DNA of 64,000 nucleotides from 66-474 sp040255405 (GTDB lineage Bacteria > Pseudomonadota > Gammaproteobacteria > Xanthomonadales > Rhodanobacteraceae): NCBI GenBank assembly GCA_040255405.1, contig JBDZUX010000004.1, positions 106,094-170,093 on the forward strand. The letters are read 5' to 3'. Of the stretch, positions 1-10,040 are shown in pieces. The translations under genes were made by a program, and so were the position numbers. Each line of letters starts with the position of its first letter. The stretch's first letter is position 1. The notes below the pieces were generated by a model. The model had not been told where the DNA came from, did no database searches, and was given only the letters and a program-made list of their open reading frames with translations.

Positions 1-32
1 TAGGATGCAGGCCACTGCCTCGCAAAGTCACC

Positions 33-1460
<1,428 letters not shown>

Positions 1461-1541
1461 CCGGTGCAACAGAAACTTCACGGCACTTCGGGCACGCTTG
1501 ATACGGCGCGTGTTTCGGCGGTCATCCCTGACCGCAAAAGC

Positions 1542-1569
1542 AAAACCCGGCATCCCCGCCGGTTTTTTC
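1542..1569 (+). terminator. intrinsic terminator after rpoN
   Basis: AAAACCCGGC pairs with GCCGGTTTTTT across a short loop, ending in six T. It lies 82 bases after the rpoN stop and faces the right way to end that transcript. Confidence 0.8.
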
Positions 1570-1638
1570 ACGAAAGCACGTTCATGCAACTTTCCCGACC
1601 ACCCACGATCACAAGGAGACAGGCGGAAACATCCACAA

Positions 1639-1679
1639 CCGGCGCCGCTGCCGGCGCCAGGCCCGGATGAAAACCGGGC
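1639..1679 (+). other. two adjacent hairpins in the hpf leader
   Basis: GGCGCC at 1641 pairs with GGCGCC at 1653, and GCCCGG at 1661 pairs with CCGGGC at 1674. They lie 34 bases before the hpf start, with no T-run after the second. They may structure the 5' leader of hpf; no function is shown. Confidence 0.4.
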
Positions 1680-1712
1680 TTCCATCACCCCCTGATGCTT
1701 GAGGAGCCAATC

Positions 1713-2033
1713 ATGCAAATTCAGGTCAGCGGTCACCAGATCGAAATCACCCCGGCCCTGCGCGATTACGTCGATTCCCGGCGCGAACGCCTCGCACGAC
1801 GTTTCGATCACCTGACTTCCTTGAACGTGGTGCTGGAAGTGGAAAAGAATCCGCAAGCCAACCGTGCCGAGGGCACGTTGTCCGCCGCCGGCGCGGTGCT
1901 GCACGCGAATGCCGTGGATGCCGACATGTACGCCGCGATCGACGCGCTGTTCGACAAGCTCGATGCACAGGTGCGCCGGCACAAGGACAAGCGGCGCACG
2001 CATGGGCGGGATGATATTCGGGACCTGGCTTGA
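1713..2033 (+). CDS. hpf: ribosome hibernation promoting factor (HPF/RaiA family)
   Basis: Small ribosome-associated protein that binds the 30S decoding region in stationary phase and helps form inactive 100S or 70S ribosomes. The 106-residue product is the short HPF type, with no C-terminal dimerisation domain: MQIQVSGHQIEITPALRDYV at the start, the fold continuing to about residue 95, and a basic tail (RRHKDKRRTHGRDD). The ATG at 1713 is preferred over the upstream in-frame ATG at 1695 because GAGGAG sits just before it and the family begins MQIQ. It sits after rpoN, as in many proteobacteria. Confidence 0.93.
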   Translation: MQIQVSGHQIEITPALRDYVDSRRERLARRFDHLTSLNVVLEVEKNPQANRAEGTLSAAGAVLHANAVDADMYAAIDALFDKLDAQVRRHKDKRRTHGRDDIRDLA

Positions 2034-2101
2034 TTTGTGCGGTCATCCTTGAACGCGGCCCCGGTGAGCCTGGTCGCAGCCGTCGTGGTCGAGTGTTGAC
2101 A

Positions 2102-2235
2102 GGCACCAGAACGGGCTTCCTGCCCTGACGTTTCACCATGTTTTTGCGATCGTCCCTGATCGCGGCTTCGATGGAATCCGCGATCTCGACAAGCTTGTTC
2201 GCCCGCGGGCACCAGAACGGGCTTCCTGCCCTGAC
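2102..2235. repeat. 28-bp direct repeat pair in the hpf-hprK gap
   Basis: The 315-base gap from 2034 to 2348 holds no gene. It contains two identical 28-base copies beginning GGCACCAGAACGGGCTTCC, at 2102-2129 and 2208-2235, followed by similar tails (GTTTCACCA, TTTTCACCA). Between them lies GCGATCGTCCCTGATCGC (2148-2165), an imperfect hairpin related to those flanking tRNA-Pro. In relatives ptsN usually lies here. Confidence 0.85.
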
Positions 2236-2348
2236 TTTTCACCACAAGCCACTTCGTCCGGAATGTCGCGATTGCTCTTTCAAGAGCAGTCGCGCGACAA
2301 CGCTGGCACAATGATCCCCACCCGTCGCCATGGCGGGCGGGGAATGCA

Positions 2349-3293
2349 TTGAACCGACTCAGCGCACGCGAGCTCTTCGAAGACGTCAAGGAACGCATGG
2401 CCCTGCGCTGGGTCGCCGGCCGCGAGGGCGCGGAGCGTGCGCTGCAATCCGGTGGCTCCGGCCAGCGCCGGCCGTCGGAAATCGGCTATCTCAACATCAT
2501 CTATCCCAACAAGCTGCAGATCGTGGGCAGCGAGGAACTGAATTACCTCGACGGCCTCGATTCGCGCCAGCGCTGGGAAACCGTGCAGAAGATCTTCGCG
2601 CAGCAGCCGGTCGCGCTGGTCGTCACCAAGGACCAGGCGGTGCCGGCGGATCTTCGCGATGCCGCAGAGGAAACCGGCACGCCGTTGTGGGTCAGCGCCC
2701 GCCGCGGCCACGACGTGCTGACCTTCCTGCAATACAAGCTGGCGCGCGCGCTGGCGCCCCAGATCACGCTGCACGGGGTGTTCATGGAAGTCCATTCCAT
2801 TGGGGTGCTGATCACCGGCACGCCCGGCAGCGGCAAGAGCGAGTTGGCGCTGGAACTGATCACGCGCGGCCACCGACTGGTCGCCGACGACGCGCCCGAA
2901 TTCACCCTGATCGCACCGGACGTGATCGACGGCGCCTGCCCCGACATCCTGCGCGACCTCCTGGAAGTGCGCGGCCTCGGCGTCCTGAACGTGCGCGAGA
3001 TGTTCGGGCACACCGCGGTCAAGCGCTCGAAATACCTGCGCCTGATCGTGCACCTGCGCCCGGCCGGCAACGAGCCGGAAGACGCGATGGTGCGCCTGAC
3101 CGGCGATGTCGGCGTGCACGAGGTGCTGGACGTGAAGGTGCCGCAAATCACGATCCCTGTCGCGCCCGGCCGCAACCTCGCGGTGCTGGTCGAAGCCGCC
3201 GTGCGCAGCCACATGCTGAAGTCGCAAGGCATCGACCAGGCCCGCATTTTCATGGACCGCCAGGCCGCGCGCCTGCAACGCCAACCCGGTTGA
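2349..3293 (+). CDS. hprK: HPr kinase/phosphorylase
   Basis: Bifunctional enzyme that phosphorylates Ser46 of HPr with ATP and removes that phosphate by phosphorolysis, linking carbon and energy state to the regulatory PTS. The 314-residue protein has the N-terminal domain, a conserved His149 before the core, the Walker A loop GTPGSGKS at 157-164, and the HprK signature EVRGLGVLNVREMFG around 218-232. The start is a TTG at 2349, with a GGCGGGGAA purine stretch just upstream; no better in-frame ATG is seen. Its target HPr, with the Ser46 site, is encoded 1.6 kb downstream. Confidence 0.95.
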   Translation: MNRLSARELFEDVKERMALRWVAGREGAERALQSGGSGQRRPSEIGYLNIIYPNKLQIVGSEELNYLDGLDSRQRWETVQKIFAQQPVALVVTKDQAVPADLRDAAEETGTPLWVSARRGHDVLTFLQYKLARALAPQITLHGVFMEVHSIGVLITGTPGSGKSELALELITRGHRLVADDAPEFTLIAPDVIDGACPDILRDLLEVRGLGVLNVREMFGHTAVKRSKYLRLIVHLRPAGNEPEDAMVRLTGDVGVHEVLDVKVPQITIPVAPGRNLAVLVEAAVRSHMLKSQGIDQARIFMDRQAARLQRQPG

Positions 3294-3298
3294 CGACG

Positions 3299-4198
3299 AT
3301 GCCGAACACACCCGACAACACGCCCGACAACCTGCCCGACGCCCCCATCCGCATGGTGGTGCTCACCGGTCTTTCCGGCGCCGGCAAGACCGTCGCGCTG
3401 CGCGCCTTCGAGGATCTTGGCTTTTATTGCGTGGACAATCTGCCGACCGGCCTGCTGCCTTCGCTGTACCGCGCGCTCACCGACGGCGGCCGCGGCACGC
3501 TTCCTGGCATCGCGGTCGGCGTGGACGTGCGCAACCAGGGCGACCTCGATCGAATGCCCGAGGCCCTGTCCAAGCTGGCGACCGCAGGCGCCGACGTCGA
3601 ACTGGTGTTTCTCGACTCCAGCGACGCGGTGCTGCTGAGGCGCTACGCATTCACCCGCCGCCGCCATCCGCTATCGGACGACGGTCTTTCGCTGATCGAC
3701 GCGCTGGCCGAGGAACGCCGCCGCCTGCGACCTTTGCGGGCCATCGCGAACCGTTCCATCGACACCAGCGATACCAATGTCCATCAATTGCGTCGCCTGA
3801 TCACCACCGAATACAGCGCGGTGTCACCCGGCCTCACGCTGTTGTTCGAGTCGTTTGCCTACAAACGCGGCATTCCGCCCGATTCGGACTTCGTGTTCGA
3901 CGCCCGCTGCCTGCCGAACCCGCATTGGGACGCGCGTTTGCGTCCGTTTTCGGGGCAGGACGCGCCCGTCCGCGAGTATCTGGACGGCCAGCAATCGGTG
4001 GTAGAATATCTGGCTGACATTCGAGGTTTCCTGGACGCGTGGCTGCCACGCTTCGAGAGTGAGGACAAGGGCTACCTGACCGTTTCCATCGGCTGTACCG
4101 GTGGCCGGCACCGCTCGGTGTACTTGGCTGAGCGCCTTGCCGAGCACTACCGGGCCAGCCGCGACCAGGTGCTCACGTTCCACCGCGAGCTTGAGTAA
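3299..4198 (+). CDS. rapZ: RNase adapter protein RapZ (P-loop nucleotide-binding)
   Basis: P-loop protein which in E. coli binds small RNAs (GlmZ) and guides RNase E, controlling glucosamine-6-phosphate synthase. The 299-residue product has Walker A GLSGAGKT at 24-31 and the C-terminal RNA-binding and oligomerisation region with the signature IGCTGGRHRSVYLAERL. The ATG at 3299 starts five bases after the hprK stop; a second ATG (Met19) is just before the P-loop, so the N-terminal 18 residues are uncertain. Probably co-transcribed with hprK. The sRNA target in this lineage is unknown. Confidence 0.93.
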   Translation: MPNTPDNTPDNLPDAPIRMVVLTGLSGAGKTVALRAFEDLGFYCVDNLPTGLLPSLYRALTDGGRGTLPGIAVGVDVRNQGDLDRMPEALSKLATAGADVELVFLDSSDAVLLRRYAFTRRRHPLSDDGLSLIDALAEERRRLRPLRAIANRSIDTSDTNVHQLRRLITTEYSAVSPGLTLLFESFAYKRGIPPDSDFVFDARCLPNPHWDARLRPFSGQDAPVREYLDGQQSVVEYLADIRGFLDAWLPRFESEDKGYLTVSIGCTGGRHRSVYLAERLAEHYRASRDQVLTFHRELE

Positions 4199-4260
4199 CC
4201 ACCTGCCACCGATTGGACCGAATCTTGCAACGTCTGACCGGTGACCCTCCTTTTCCGCCC

Positions 4261-4692
4261 ATGACCACGGCTTCCGCCCTCCGCCACGACGCCCCGGCTC
4301 CCGCCGCGGGCATCCTGCTGCTGACCCACGAGGAGATCGGCCCCGCGCTGATCGCCGCCGCCCGGCACGTGATGCCGCGCCTGCCGTGCCAGCTCGACTC
4401 GATGGAGGTGAGCGCCACCGACGATCCCGGCACGATATTGCCGGCCGCCGCGCGCGCCGCACGCGCGCTGGACCACGGCGGTGGCGTGCTGGTGCTGTCG
4501 GACCTGTACGGCTCCACGCCCTGCAACATCGCCAACAAGCTGGCGAGCCTCGGTGTCCACGCGCGCTGCGTATCCGGCCTCAACCTGCCGATGCTGCTGC
4601 GGGTACTCAACTATCCCGACAAGCCGCTGGACGAACTGGCCGAAGTCGCCGCCTGCGGCGGTCGCGGCGGCATCTGCATCGACAAGGTGTGA
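4261..4692 (+). CDS. PTS EIIA component, mannose/fructose (ManX) family
   Basis: Phosphocarrier domain that accepts phosphate from HPr on a histidine. The motif GILLLTHEEIGPAL carries the expected active-site His (about residue 23 counting from 4261), followed by the conserved acidic and DLYGSTPCNIA regions. The 143-residue length fits a stand-alone EIIA. No EIIB, EIIC or EIID permease is nearby, so the role is probably regulatory rather than sugar uptake. A TTG at 4213 in frame would add 16 residues; neither start has a clear ribosome site. Lies 62 bases after rapZ. Confidence 0.88.
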   Translation: MTTASALRHDAPAPAAGILLLTHEEIGPALIAAARHVMPRLPCQLDSMEVSATDDPGTILPAAARAARALDHGGGVLVLSDLYGSTPCNIANKLASLGVHARCVSGLNLPMLLRVLNYPDKPLDELAEVAACGGRGGICIDKV

Positions 4693-4835
4693 AAGCCGGG
4701 AATCGGGGTTGGTCGATCACCCGCTTGGTCATTCCGGGGCAGGCTGCGGCTTCACCACAGTCGGATGGAATGACGACAGGATGCCCGCTGCCCGGTTCCG
4801 GGTCCCGATTTCCGATTCTCCATTCCCGGCTTTTT
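4692..4835. repeat. inverted-repeat intergenic element between EIIA and ptsH
   Basis: AAAGCCGGGAAT at 4692-4703 is exactly complementary to ATTCCCGGCTTT at 4822-4833, bracketing 118 bases. Inside are GTCATTCC (4729) and GGAATGAC (4767), arms of the REP-like family seen elsewhere in this window. The outer right arm runs into TTTTT, so it could also act as a weak terminator. Confidence 0.65.
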
Positions 4836-4872
4836 GGTAACGTAGCGGGATGCCTCTGTCCCGGGACGTCCG

Positions 4873-5142
4873 ATGCTCGAAAGGGAAATCGTGGTCAGCA
4901 ACAAACTCGGCCTGCACGCGCGCGCATCCGCGAAGCTCGTGCAACTGGTGCAAGGTTTCGAGTCCACGATCTGGCTGGTCGGTGAGGGGCGCGAAGTCAA
5001 CGCGAAAAGCATCATGGGCGTGATGATGCTGGCCGCCGGCATCGGCACGCCGTTGACGCTGCGCGCGGAAGGCCCCGACGAAGCCCAGGCGCTCGACGCC
5101 GTCGCCGCCCTGTTCGACCGCAAGTTCGACGAGGGCGCATGA
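4873..5142 (+). CDS. ptsH: phosphocarrier protein HPr
   Basis: Central phosphocarrier of the PTS: it receives phosphate from enzyme I on His15 and passes it to EIIA proteins. The 89-residue protein has the active site GLHARAS with His at 15, and the regulatory serine at 46 in the motif AKSIMGVM, the site used by HprK. Both residues are at their standard positions. The stop overlaps the ptsI start by four bases (ATGA), so the two are translationally coupled. Confidence 0.96.
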   Translation: MLEREIVVSNKLGLHARASAKLVQLVQGFESTIWLVGEGREVNAKSIMGVMMLAAGIGTPLTLRAEGPDEAQALDAVAALFDRKFDEGA

Positions 5143-6875
5143 GGCGCGTCTTTCCTGGCAATCCCGCGTCACCCGGCATGGTGCTGGGCCGCGTGCGCCT
5201 GGAACGGCCGGCGCGTTTCAGCATCGACACCACGCCGCTGCCGGACGCGGAGGTCGAAGCCGAGGTCGCGCGCCTTGAGCGCGCCTTCGCGGTCGCGCGC
5301 GAGGACCTGGCCACGCTGCGTCGCAAGCTGCACGGCACGCTGGCGCGCGAGGTGGGCGAATTCATCGATGCACATGCCCTGCTGCTGGACGATCCGGAAC
5401 TGGTCGAGGGCCTGCGCGCGATGATCCGCAAGGGTCGTTTCCGCGCCACGGCGGCACTCAAGGCACAGCGGGACCGTCTGGTCGCGGTGTTCGACGCGAT
5501 GGACGATCCGTACCTGCGCAGCCGCGGCGAGGACGTCGGCCACGTGATCGCGCGCGTGCAGAGCGCGTTGGCGCGCCAGGCCAGCAGCGAAGAGAAGAAG
5601 CTCGCGACGCGCGTCGGCGAAATCCTCGTCACCGAAAGCGTTGCGCCCGGCGAGCTCGCGCACATGGCCAGCCACGGCATCCTAGCGGTGGTCGCGGGTT
5701 CCGGCAGCCCGTACTCGCACAGCGCGATCCTCGCCCGCAGCCTGCACCTGCCGATGCTGGTGAATACCGACGGCGTGCTGGAAGACTTGCGCGACGGGGA
5801 TCTCGCGCTGGTCGATGGCGTGCGCGGCGAACTGGTGGTGCACCCGACCGCGCAGGACCTCGCGCAGTTCCGCAACTGGCAGCGCGAGGCGCTGCGGGAA
5901 GGCCGGCGCCTGGCGCAACTGGCCGGTACGGAAACGCGCACCCGCGATGGCCACAAACTGCAGATCTTCGCGAACGCGGAACGCCCCGAAGACATCGAAC
6001 GCGCGCGCAACCTGGGCGTCGCCGGCATCGGCCTGTACCGCACGGAATTCCTGTTCCTCGCCCAAAGCGGGCTGCCGGGCGAAGACGAGCAATTCGTCGC
6101 GTACCGGGACCTGGTGCTCGGCGCCGGCGGCCTGCCCGTCACCATCCGCACGCTCGATCTCGGCGCCGACAAGGCCATCGGCGCAGGCCTGATGATGGCA
6201 CCGGAGCCCAATCCCGCGCTGGGCGTGCGCGGCGTGCGCCTGTCGTTGCGGCAGCCCGATATATTCGTCACGCAACTGCGCGCGGTCCTGCGCGCAAGCT
6301 GCTACGGGCCCGTGCGCATCCTGGTCCCGATGATCGCCAACGCATCGGACATCGTCGAGGTGCGGCGCCTGCTGGAGGAATGCGCACGCGACCTGCGCAC
6401 CGCCGGCCACGAAATCCCCGACCAGTTCGAACTCGGCGCAATGGTGGAAGTGCCGGCTGCCGCGCTCAATGTCCGCGCGCTGCTGGAAGTCACCGATTTC
6501 CTCGCGATCGGCAGCAACGATCTCACGCAGTACGTGCTGGCCGCCGACCGCAACAACGACCAGCTCGGCAAGCTGTACGAACCCGCGCATCCGGCGGTAT
6601 TGCGCCTGATCGCACACGTGATCGCGCGCGCCCGGACGGCCGGCAAGCCCGTGTCCCTGTGCGGTGAAATCGCAGGGGATCCCGCGTTCGCCCCGGTGCT
6701 GGTCGCGCTGGGGCTGGAAGAATTCAGCATGTTGCCCGATCGCATCCTCGCGGTACGCGACGCGCTGGCGCACTGCGACCGCAAGGCGTTGCGTGCGCTG
6801 GCGCCACGCCTGCTGCGCGCGCGGGACAGCGATGAAGTCGCGACGCTCATCGCCGGCGTGCGAGGCGCCTCCTGA
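5139..6875 (+). CDS. ptsI: PTS enzyme I (phosphoenolpyruvate-protein phosphotransferase)
   Basis: Transfers phosphate from PEP to its own histidine and then to HPr. The 578-residue product is of normal length. The active-site histidine is His194 in SPYSHSAILARSL; the C-terminal PEP-binding barrel shows LYRTEFLFL, GVRGVRLSL and the GSNDLTQYVLAADRNN signature. It lacks extra GAF domains, so it is ordinary EI rather than EI-Ntr. In relatives mgtE often follows; here a DUF4139 gene does. Confidence 0.97.
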   Translation: MRRVFPGNPASPGMVLGRVRLERPARFSIDTTPLPDAEVEAEVARLERAFAVAREDLATLRRKLHGTLAREVGEFIDAHALLLDDPELVEGLRAMIRKGRFRATAALKAQRDRLVAVFDAMDDPYLRSRGEDVGHVIARVQSALARQASSEEKKLATRVGEILVTESVAPGELAHMASHGILAVVAGSGSPYSHSAILARSLHLPMLVNTDGVLEDLRDGDLALVDGVRGELVVHPTAQDLAQFRNWQREALREGRRLAQLAGTETRTRDGHKLQIFANAERPEDIERARNLGVAGIGLYRTEFLFLAQSGLPGEDEQFVAYRDLVLGAGGLPVTIRTLDLGADKAIGAGLMMAPEPNPALGVRGVRLSLRQPDIFVTQLRAVLRASCYGPVRILVPMIANASDIVEVRRLLEECARDLRTAGHEIPDQFELGAMVEVPAAALNVRALLEVTDFLAIGSNDLTQYVLAADRNNDQLGKLYEPAHPAVLRLIAHVIARARTAGKPVSLCGEIAGDPAFAPVLVALGLEEFSMLPDRILAVRDALAHCDRKALRALAPRLLRARDSDEVATLIAGVRGAS

Positions 6876-6948
6876 AATCCCCGCGCGGGCGGCCGGATTC
6901 AGCAAGTGCCTTTATCATCGGGGCACATTGCCATCAGGGAGACACGCC

Positions 6949-8391
6949 ATGTCACGCCGACTGCTTTGCGCCACAATGGCTGCGCTGCTGACGACACCGG
7001 CCGCATTCGCTGCCGACCACGCAAGCTTGACCATCTATCACGCCGACAACGACGCGCTGTTTTCCGGCAGCGCGCAAGGTACGCTGGATGCGGGCCATGC
7101 ACTGGTGCACGAGCAGCGCTCGCTGGGCCTGCAGTCCGGGAACCACCAGGTCCGCATCGGCGGTTTGCCGGCGACACTCGATCCCGAGGCCGTCGCGGTG
7201 GTGCTGGGTTCGAACGCGAGCGTGCTGGGCCAACGCGTGATCCTGGCCAACGCCAGCACCCATGGTGCGCTCGACGGTGCAATCGGCAGCCAGGTCGAAG
7301 TGCAATCGGGTGGCGGCGGCATTTCGGGCGAGCTGCTGGGGGCGTCCGACAGCGGCGTGCTGGTTCGCACCGGCGACGGCAAGGTGCATCTAGTGCACGA
7401 CTACGCCTCGTTGACGTTGCCAGCCGATGCGGTTTCCGGCGGCAGCACGCTGTGGCTGGACGTCGACGCGAAATCCGGCGGCAACCGCGATGCGCGCCTC
7501 ACCTATGCCACCTCCGGCCTTGGCTGGCGCGCCGCCTACAATGCGATGCTGGCAGACGGCGGCTCGTGCCGGATGCAGTTCAAGCCGGAAGCCAGCATCG
7601 CCAACCGCAGCGGCCGCGATTACGACAGCGCCAGGATCAAGCTCGTCGCCGGGCAACCCAACCTCGGCAATCGCCCCATGACTTTCCAGAGCATGGCCAT
7701 GAAGGGCCCCGCGCCGATGGCCGCCGCGCGGCCCATGCCGGAGCAGGCATCGCTCGGCGACTACCGCAGCTTCACGCTTCCGGGTGCGGTCAGCCTGCCG
7801 AGTGGCACGGTGACGTTGGCGCCGCTCTACCCGGTGCAAGCGCTCGATTGCCAACGCGAATACGTCGTCGAGGATGGGGGTGCCTACTTTCCCCCGAAGC
7901 CGAACACCAACGATTACGGCGCGCAGGATTACCAGGACCGCGGGATCACCAGCACGCTCGCCTTCAACGCGCCCGATGCCCTGCCCGCCGGCACGTTGCG
8001 CGCGTGGATGCATGATCGCGATGGCGCCCCGGCGTTGCTGGGCGAAGGCAGTGTTGCCGACACGCCGAAGGGCCAGCGCGTTTCCGTGGAACTCGGCCAG
8101 AGTTTCGACCTGCGCGCCAGCCGCGAACGCACTGCGTTCCATGTCGACGCGAACGCACGCACGATGACCGAATCGTACAAGATTGCGCTGGCGAACGGCG
8201 GCGACACGGCGCGCACGGTCACGGTGCGCGAACACCCCAACCGCTGGCGAGAATGGAGCGTGGCCGAATCCAGCATCAAGCCTTCGAAGCGAACCCCGCA
8301 ATTACTCGAATTCGACGTGCCGGTGCCGGCCCATGGCGACGCCACCCTCGCCTACACCGTGAAATACGCCTGGAACGCACAGGATTTGTGA
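6949..8391 (+). CDS. exported DUF4139-domain protein, function unknown
   Basis: A 480-residue protein with a typical signal peptide (MSRRLLCATMAALLTTPAAFA, cleavage probably after residue 21) and a long beta-rich body. The middle has the DUF4139-type segment SGLGWRAAYNAML and the C-terminal half the features EYVVEDGG and ERTAFHVDANARTMTESYKI. Such proteins occur across Xanthomonadales with no experimentally assigned role that I know of. Start chosen at 6949 because AGGGAGA lies eight bases before it; the longer upstream frame overlaps ptsI and is unlikely. No PTS link is evident besides position. Confidence 0.8.
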   Translation: MSRRLLCATMAALLTTPAAFAADHASLTIYHADNDALFSGSAQGTLDAGHALVHEQRSLGLQSGNHQVRIGGLPATLDPEAVAVVLGSNASVLGQRVILANASTHGALDGAIGSQVEVQSGGGGISGELLGASDSGVLVRTGDGKVHLVHDYASLTLPADAVSGGSTLWLDVDAKSGGNRDARLTYATSGLGWRAAYNAMLADGGSCRMQFKPEASIANRSGRDYDSARIKLVAGQPNLGNRPMTFQSMAMKGPAPMAAARPMPEQASLGDYRSFTLPGAVSLPSGTVTLAPLYPVQALDCQREYVVEDGGAYFPPKPNTNDYGAQDYQDRGITSTLAFNAPDALPAGTLRAWMHDRDGAPALLGEGSVADTPKGQRVSVELGQSFDLRASRERTAFHVDANARTMTESYKIALANGGDTARTVTVREHPNRWREWSVAESSIKPSKRTPQLLEFDVPVPAHGDATLAYTVKYAWNAQDL

Positions 8392-8396
8392 GAATC

Positions 8397-8436
8397 CGGA
8401 ACCCGGTTCCCGGGCCTCGGAACCCGGGACCCGGAC
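8397..8436. repeat. repeated GGAACCCGG segments after the DUF4139 gene
   Basis: GGAACCCGG-type segments recur with CCCGGTTCC and CCGGGACCC in both orientations, so the region can fold into a hairpin. It may end transcription although no T-run follows. Related CCGGGTCCCG wording occurs at 4794-4810. Confidence 0.45.
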
Positions 8437-8471
8437 TAGCCTAAACCACCCGGCCAAACTACGGATCATCC

Positions 8472-9254
8472 ATGCTCGACCGCATCGAACACGAACACGA
8501 CATCCTGGAACTACGCCTTGCACGGCCACCGGTCAATGCGCTGGACCCCGGCCTCGTCGCGGCGTTGCAACGCGCGATCGTGCAGGCGCCCGAAGACGGC
8601 GCGGCGGCGCTGGTGCTTTCGGGCTCGCCGGGCCTGTTCTCGGCCGGCCTCGACATTCCCGTGCTCCTGCAACTCGACCGCGACGCGATGCGCACGTTCT
8701 GGAACGGCTTCTTCGCGGTGTGCGGGGCGCTGGCACGCTCACCGATTCCCATTGCTGCCGCGGTCACCGGCCACAGCCCGGCCGGCGGTGCGGTGCTCGC
8801 GCTGTTCAGCGACTACCGGGTGATGGCGCGCGGCGAATACCGGATCGGCCTCAACGAAGTGCAGGTCGGCTTGACGGTGCCCGACTGCATCCAGGCCGCC
8901 TTGCGCCGGTTGGTCGGCCCGTATCGCGCCGAGCGCCTGCTGGTCGCCGGCGCGATGCTGGATGGCGACGAGGCACTCGCGGCCGGCATGGTCGACGAAT
9001 TGACCGACGTCGATCACGTCGTGACGCGCACGTTGGCGTGGCTGGAATCGCTGCTGCAGTTGCCACGCCGGGCGCTGCTCGGCACACGCGCGTTGGCGCG
9101 CGCGGAGCTCGCGCGATTGTTCGACGATCCCGCGTCGCTGCCCGTCGAGGCATTCCTCGACGGGTGGTTCGCGCCCGAAGCACAGGCGACGCTGCACGCG
9201 CTGGTCGAACAGCTGCGCAGCAAGAAATCCGGTGTACCGCAGGGTGCCGGCTGA
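8472..9254 (+). CDS. enoyl-CoA hydratase/isomerase family protein
   Basis: Crotonase-fold protein of 260 residues. Oxyanion-hole elements are visible: GLFSAGLDIPVLL at about 55-67 and SPAGGAVLALFSDYRVM at about 101-117. In the second motif the catalytic glutamates of true hydratases are not obvious, and the sequence GHSPAGGAVLAL resembles the 3,2-trans-enoyl-CoA isomerase (DCI) subgroup, which needs one Glu (here possibly in GLNEVQVGLTVP). The substrate cannot be told from sequence. It stands alone, convergent with the next gene. Confidence 0.85.
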   Translation: MLDRIEHEHDILELRLARPPVNALDPGLVAALQRAIVQAPEDGAAALVLSGSPGLFSAGLDIPVLLQLDRDAMRTFWNGFFAVCGALARSPIPIAAAVTGHSPAGGAVLALFSDYRVMARGEYRIGLNEVQVGLTVPDCIQAALRRLVGPYRAERLLVAGAMLDGDEALAAGMVDELTDVDHVVTRTLAWLESLLQLPRRALLGTRALARAELARLFDDPASLPVEAFLDGWFAPEAQATLHALVEQLRSKKSGVPQGAG

Positions 9255-9260
9255 CGCGGG

Positions 9261-10040
9261 TCAGCCCAGTTGCACCGACAACATCGAGATCGAACCGCCG
9301 TCCACGCCGTCGGCCGGAAAGCTCACCGCGTCGTCGTTTCGGCGCGCGCCCAGCACGTACAGCAGGGGCAGGTAATGTTCCGGCGTGGGCACCGACAGTT
9401 CGGCATCCCGTCCGAGCGAGGCATAGTCCACTAGCGCTCCCGTGTCGCCGCGCACGATCCGGTCGCGCACCGCTGCTTCGAACCGTGCAGCCCAGTCGAA
9501 CGGTTCCACCGGACGGCGGCCCCAGGCGTAGGTGTGCAGGTTGTGCACGATGTTGCCGCTGCCGAGGATCAACACCCCCTCCTCGCGCAGCGGCGCCAGG
9601 CGCTTGCCAAGATCGTGGTGGAAATCCGCCGGCCTGGTTTCATCGATGCTCAATTGCACCACCGGCACGTCGGCACCGGGAAAAATGTGGCGCATCACGG
9701 ACCAGGTGCCATGGTCCAGCCCCCATGCAAGGTCGGCGAGGACGGGTACGGGGACGAGCAGTTCCTGCAACCGCCGGACGAGTCCCGGATCGCCGGGGGC
9801 GGGATATTGCACTTCGAACAGCTCGCGCGGGAAGCCGCCGAAGTCGTGGATCGTGCGCGGCTGCGCCATCGCGGTCGCCGCGGTGCCCGGCAGATACCAG
9901 TGCGCGGACACCGACAGCACCACGCGCGGTTTCGGCAAGCGCCGTCCCCACGCGGACCATGCGCGCGACCATATCGAATCCTGCACGGCATTCATCGGAT
10001 TGCCGTGACCAACGAACAGGGTTGGCATGCGTGCCGTCAT
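9261..10040 (-). CDS. ygiD: 4,5-DOPA-extradiol-dioxygenase-like protein (YgiD/LigB family)
   Basis: Class III extradiol ring-cleavage dioxygenase family, 259 residues. Metal-binding histidines are seen in MPTLFVGHGNPMNAV near the N-terminus, SVSAHWYLPG, and GSGNIVHNLHTYAW in the middle; E. coli YgiD cleaves L-DOPA in vitro. The natural substrate here is unknown. The start at 10040 overlaps the stop of the upstream TRIC gene by four bases (ATGA), so the two are probably co-translated. A second ATG lies four codons downstream (10028). Confidence 0.88.
   Translation of the reverse strand: MTARMPTLFVGHGNPMNAVQDSIWSRAWSAWGRRLPKPRVVLSVSAHWYLPGTAATAMAQPRTIHDFGGFPRELFEVQYPAPGDPGLVRRLQELLVPVPVLADLAWGLDHGTWSVMRHIFPGADVPVVQLSIDETRPADFHHDLGKRLAPLREEGVLILGSGNIVHNLHTYAWGRRPVEPFDWAARFEAAVRDRIVRGDTGALVDYASLGRDAELSVPTPEHYLPLLYVLGARRNDDAVSFPADGVDGGSISMLSVQLG

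Noticed and set aside
1480..1530. Possible -24/-12 (sigma-54) promoter near GGGCACGCTTGATAC between rpoN and hpf
   Set aside because: The GG and GC elements are not at the required spacing.
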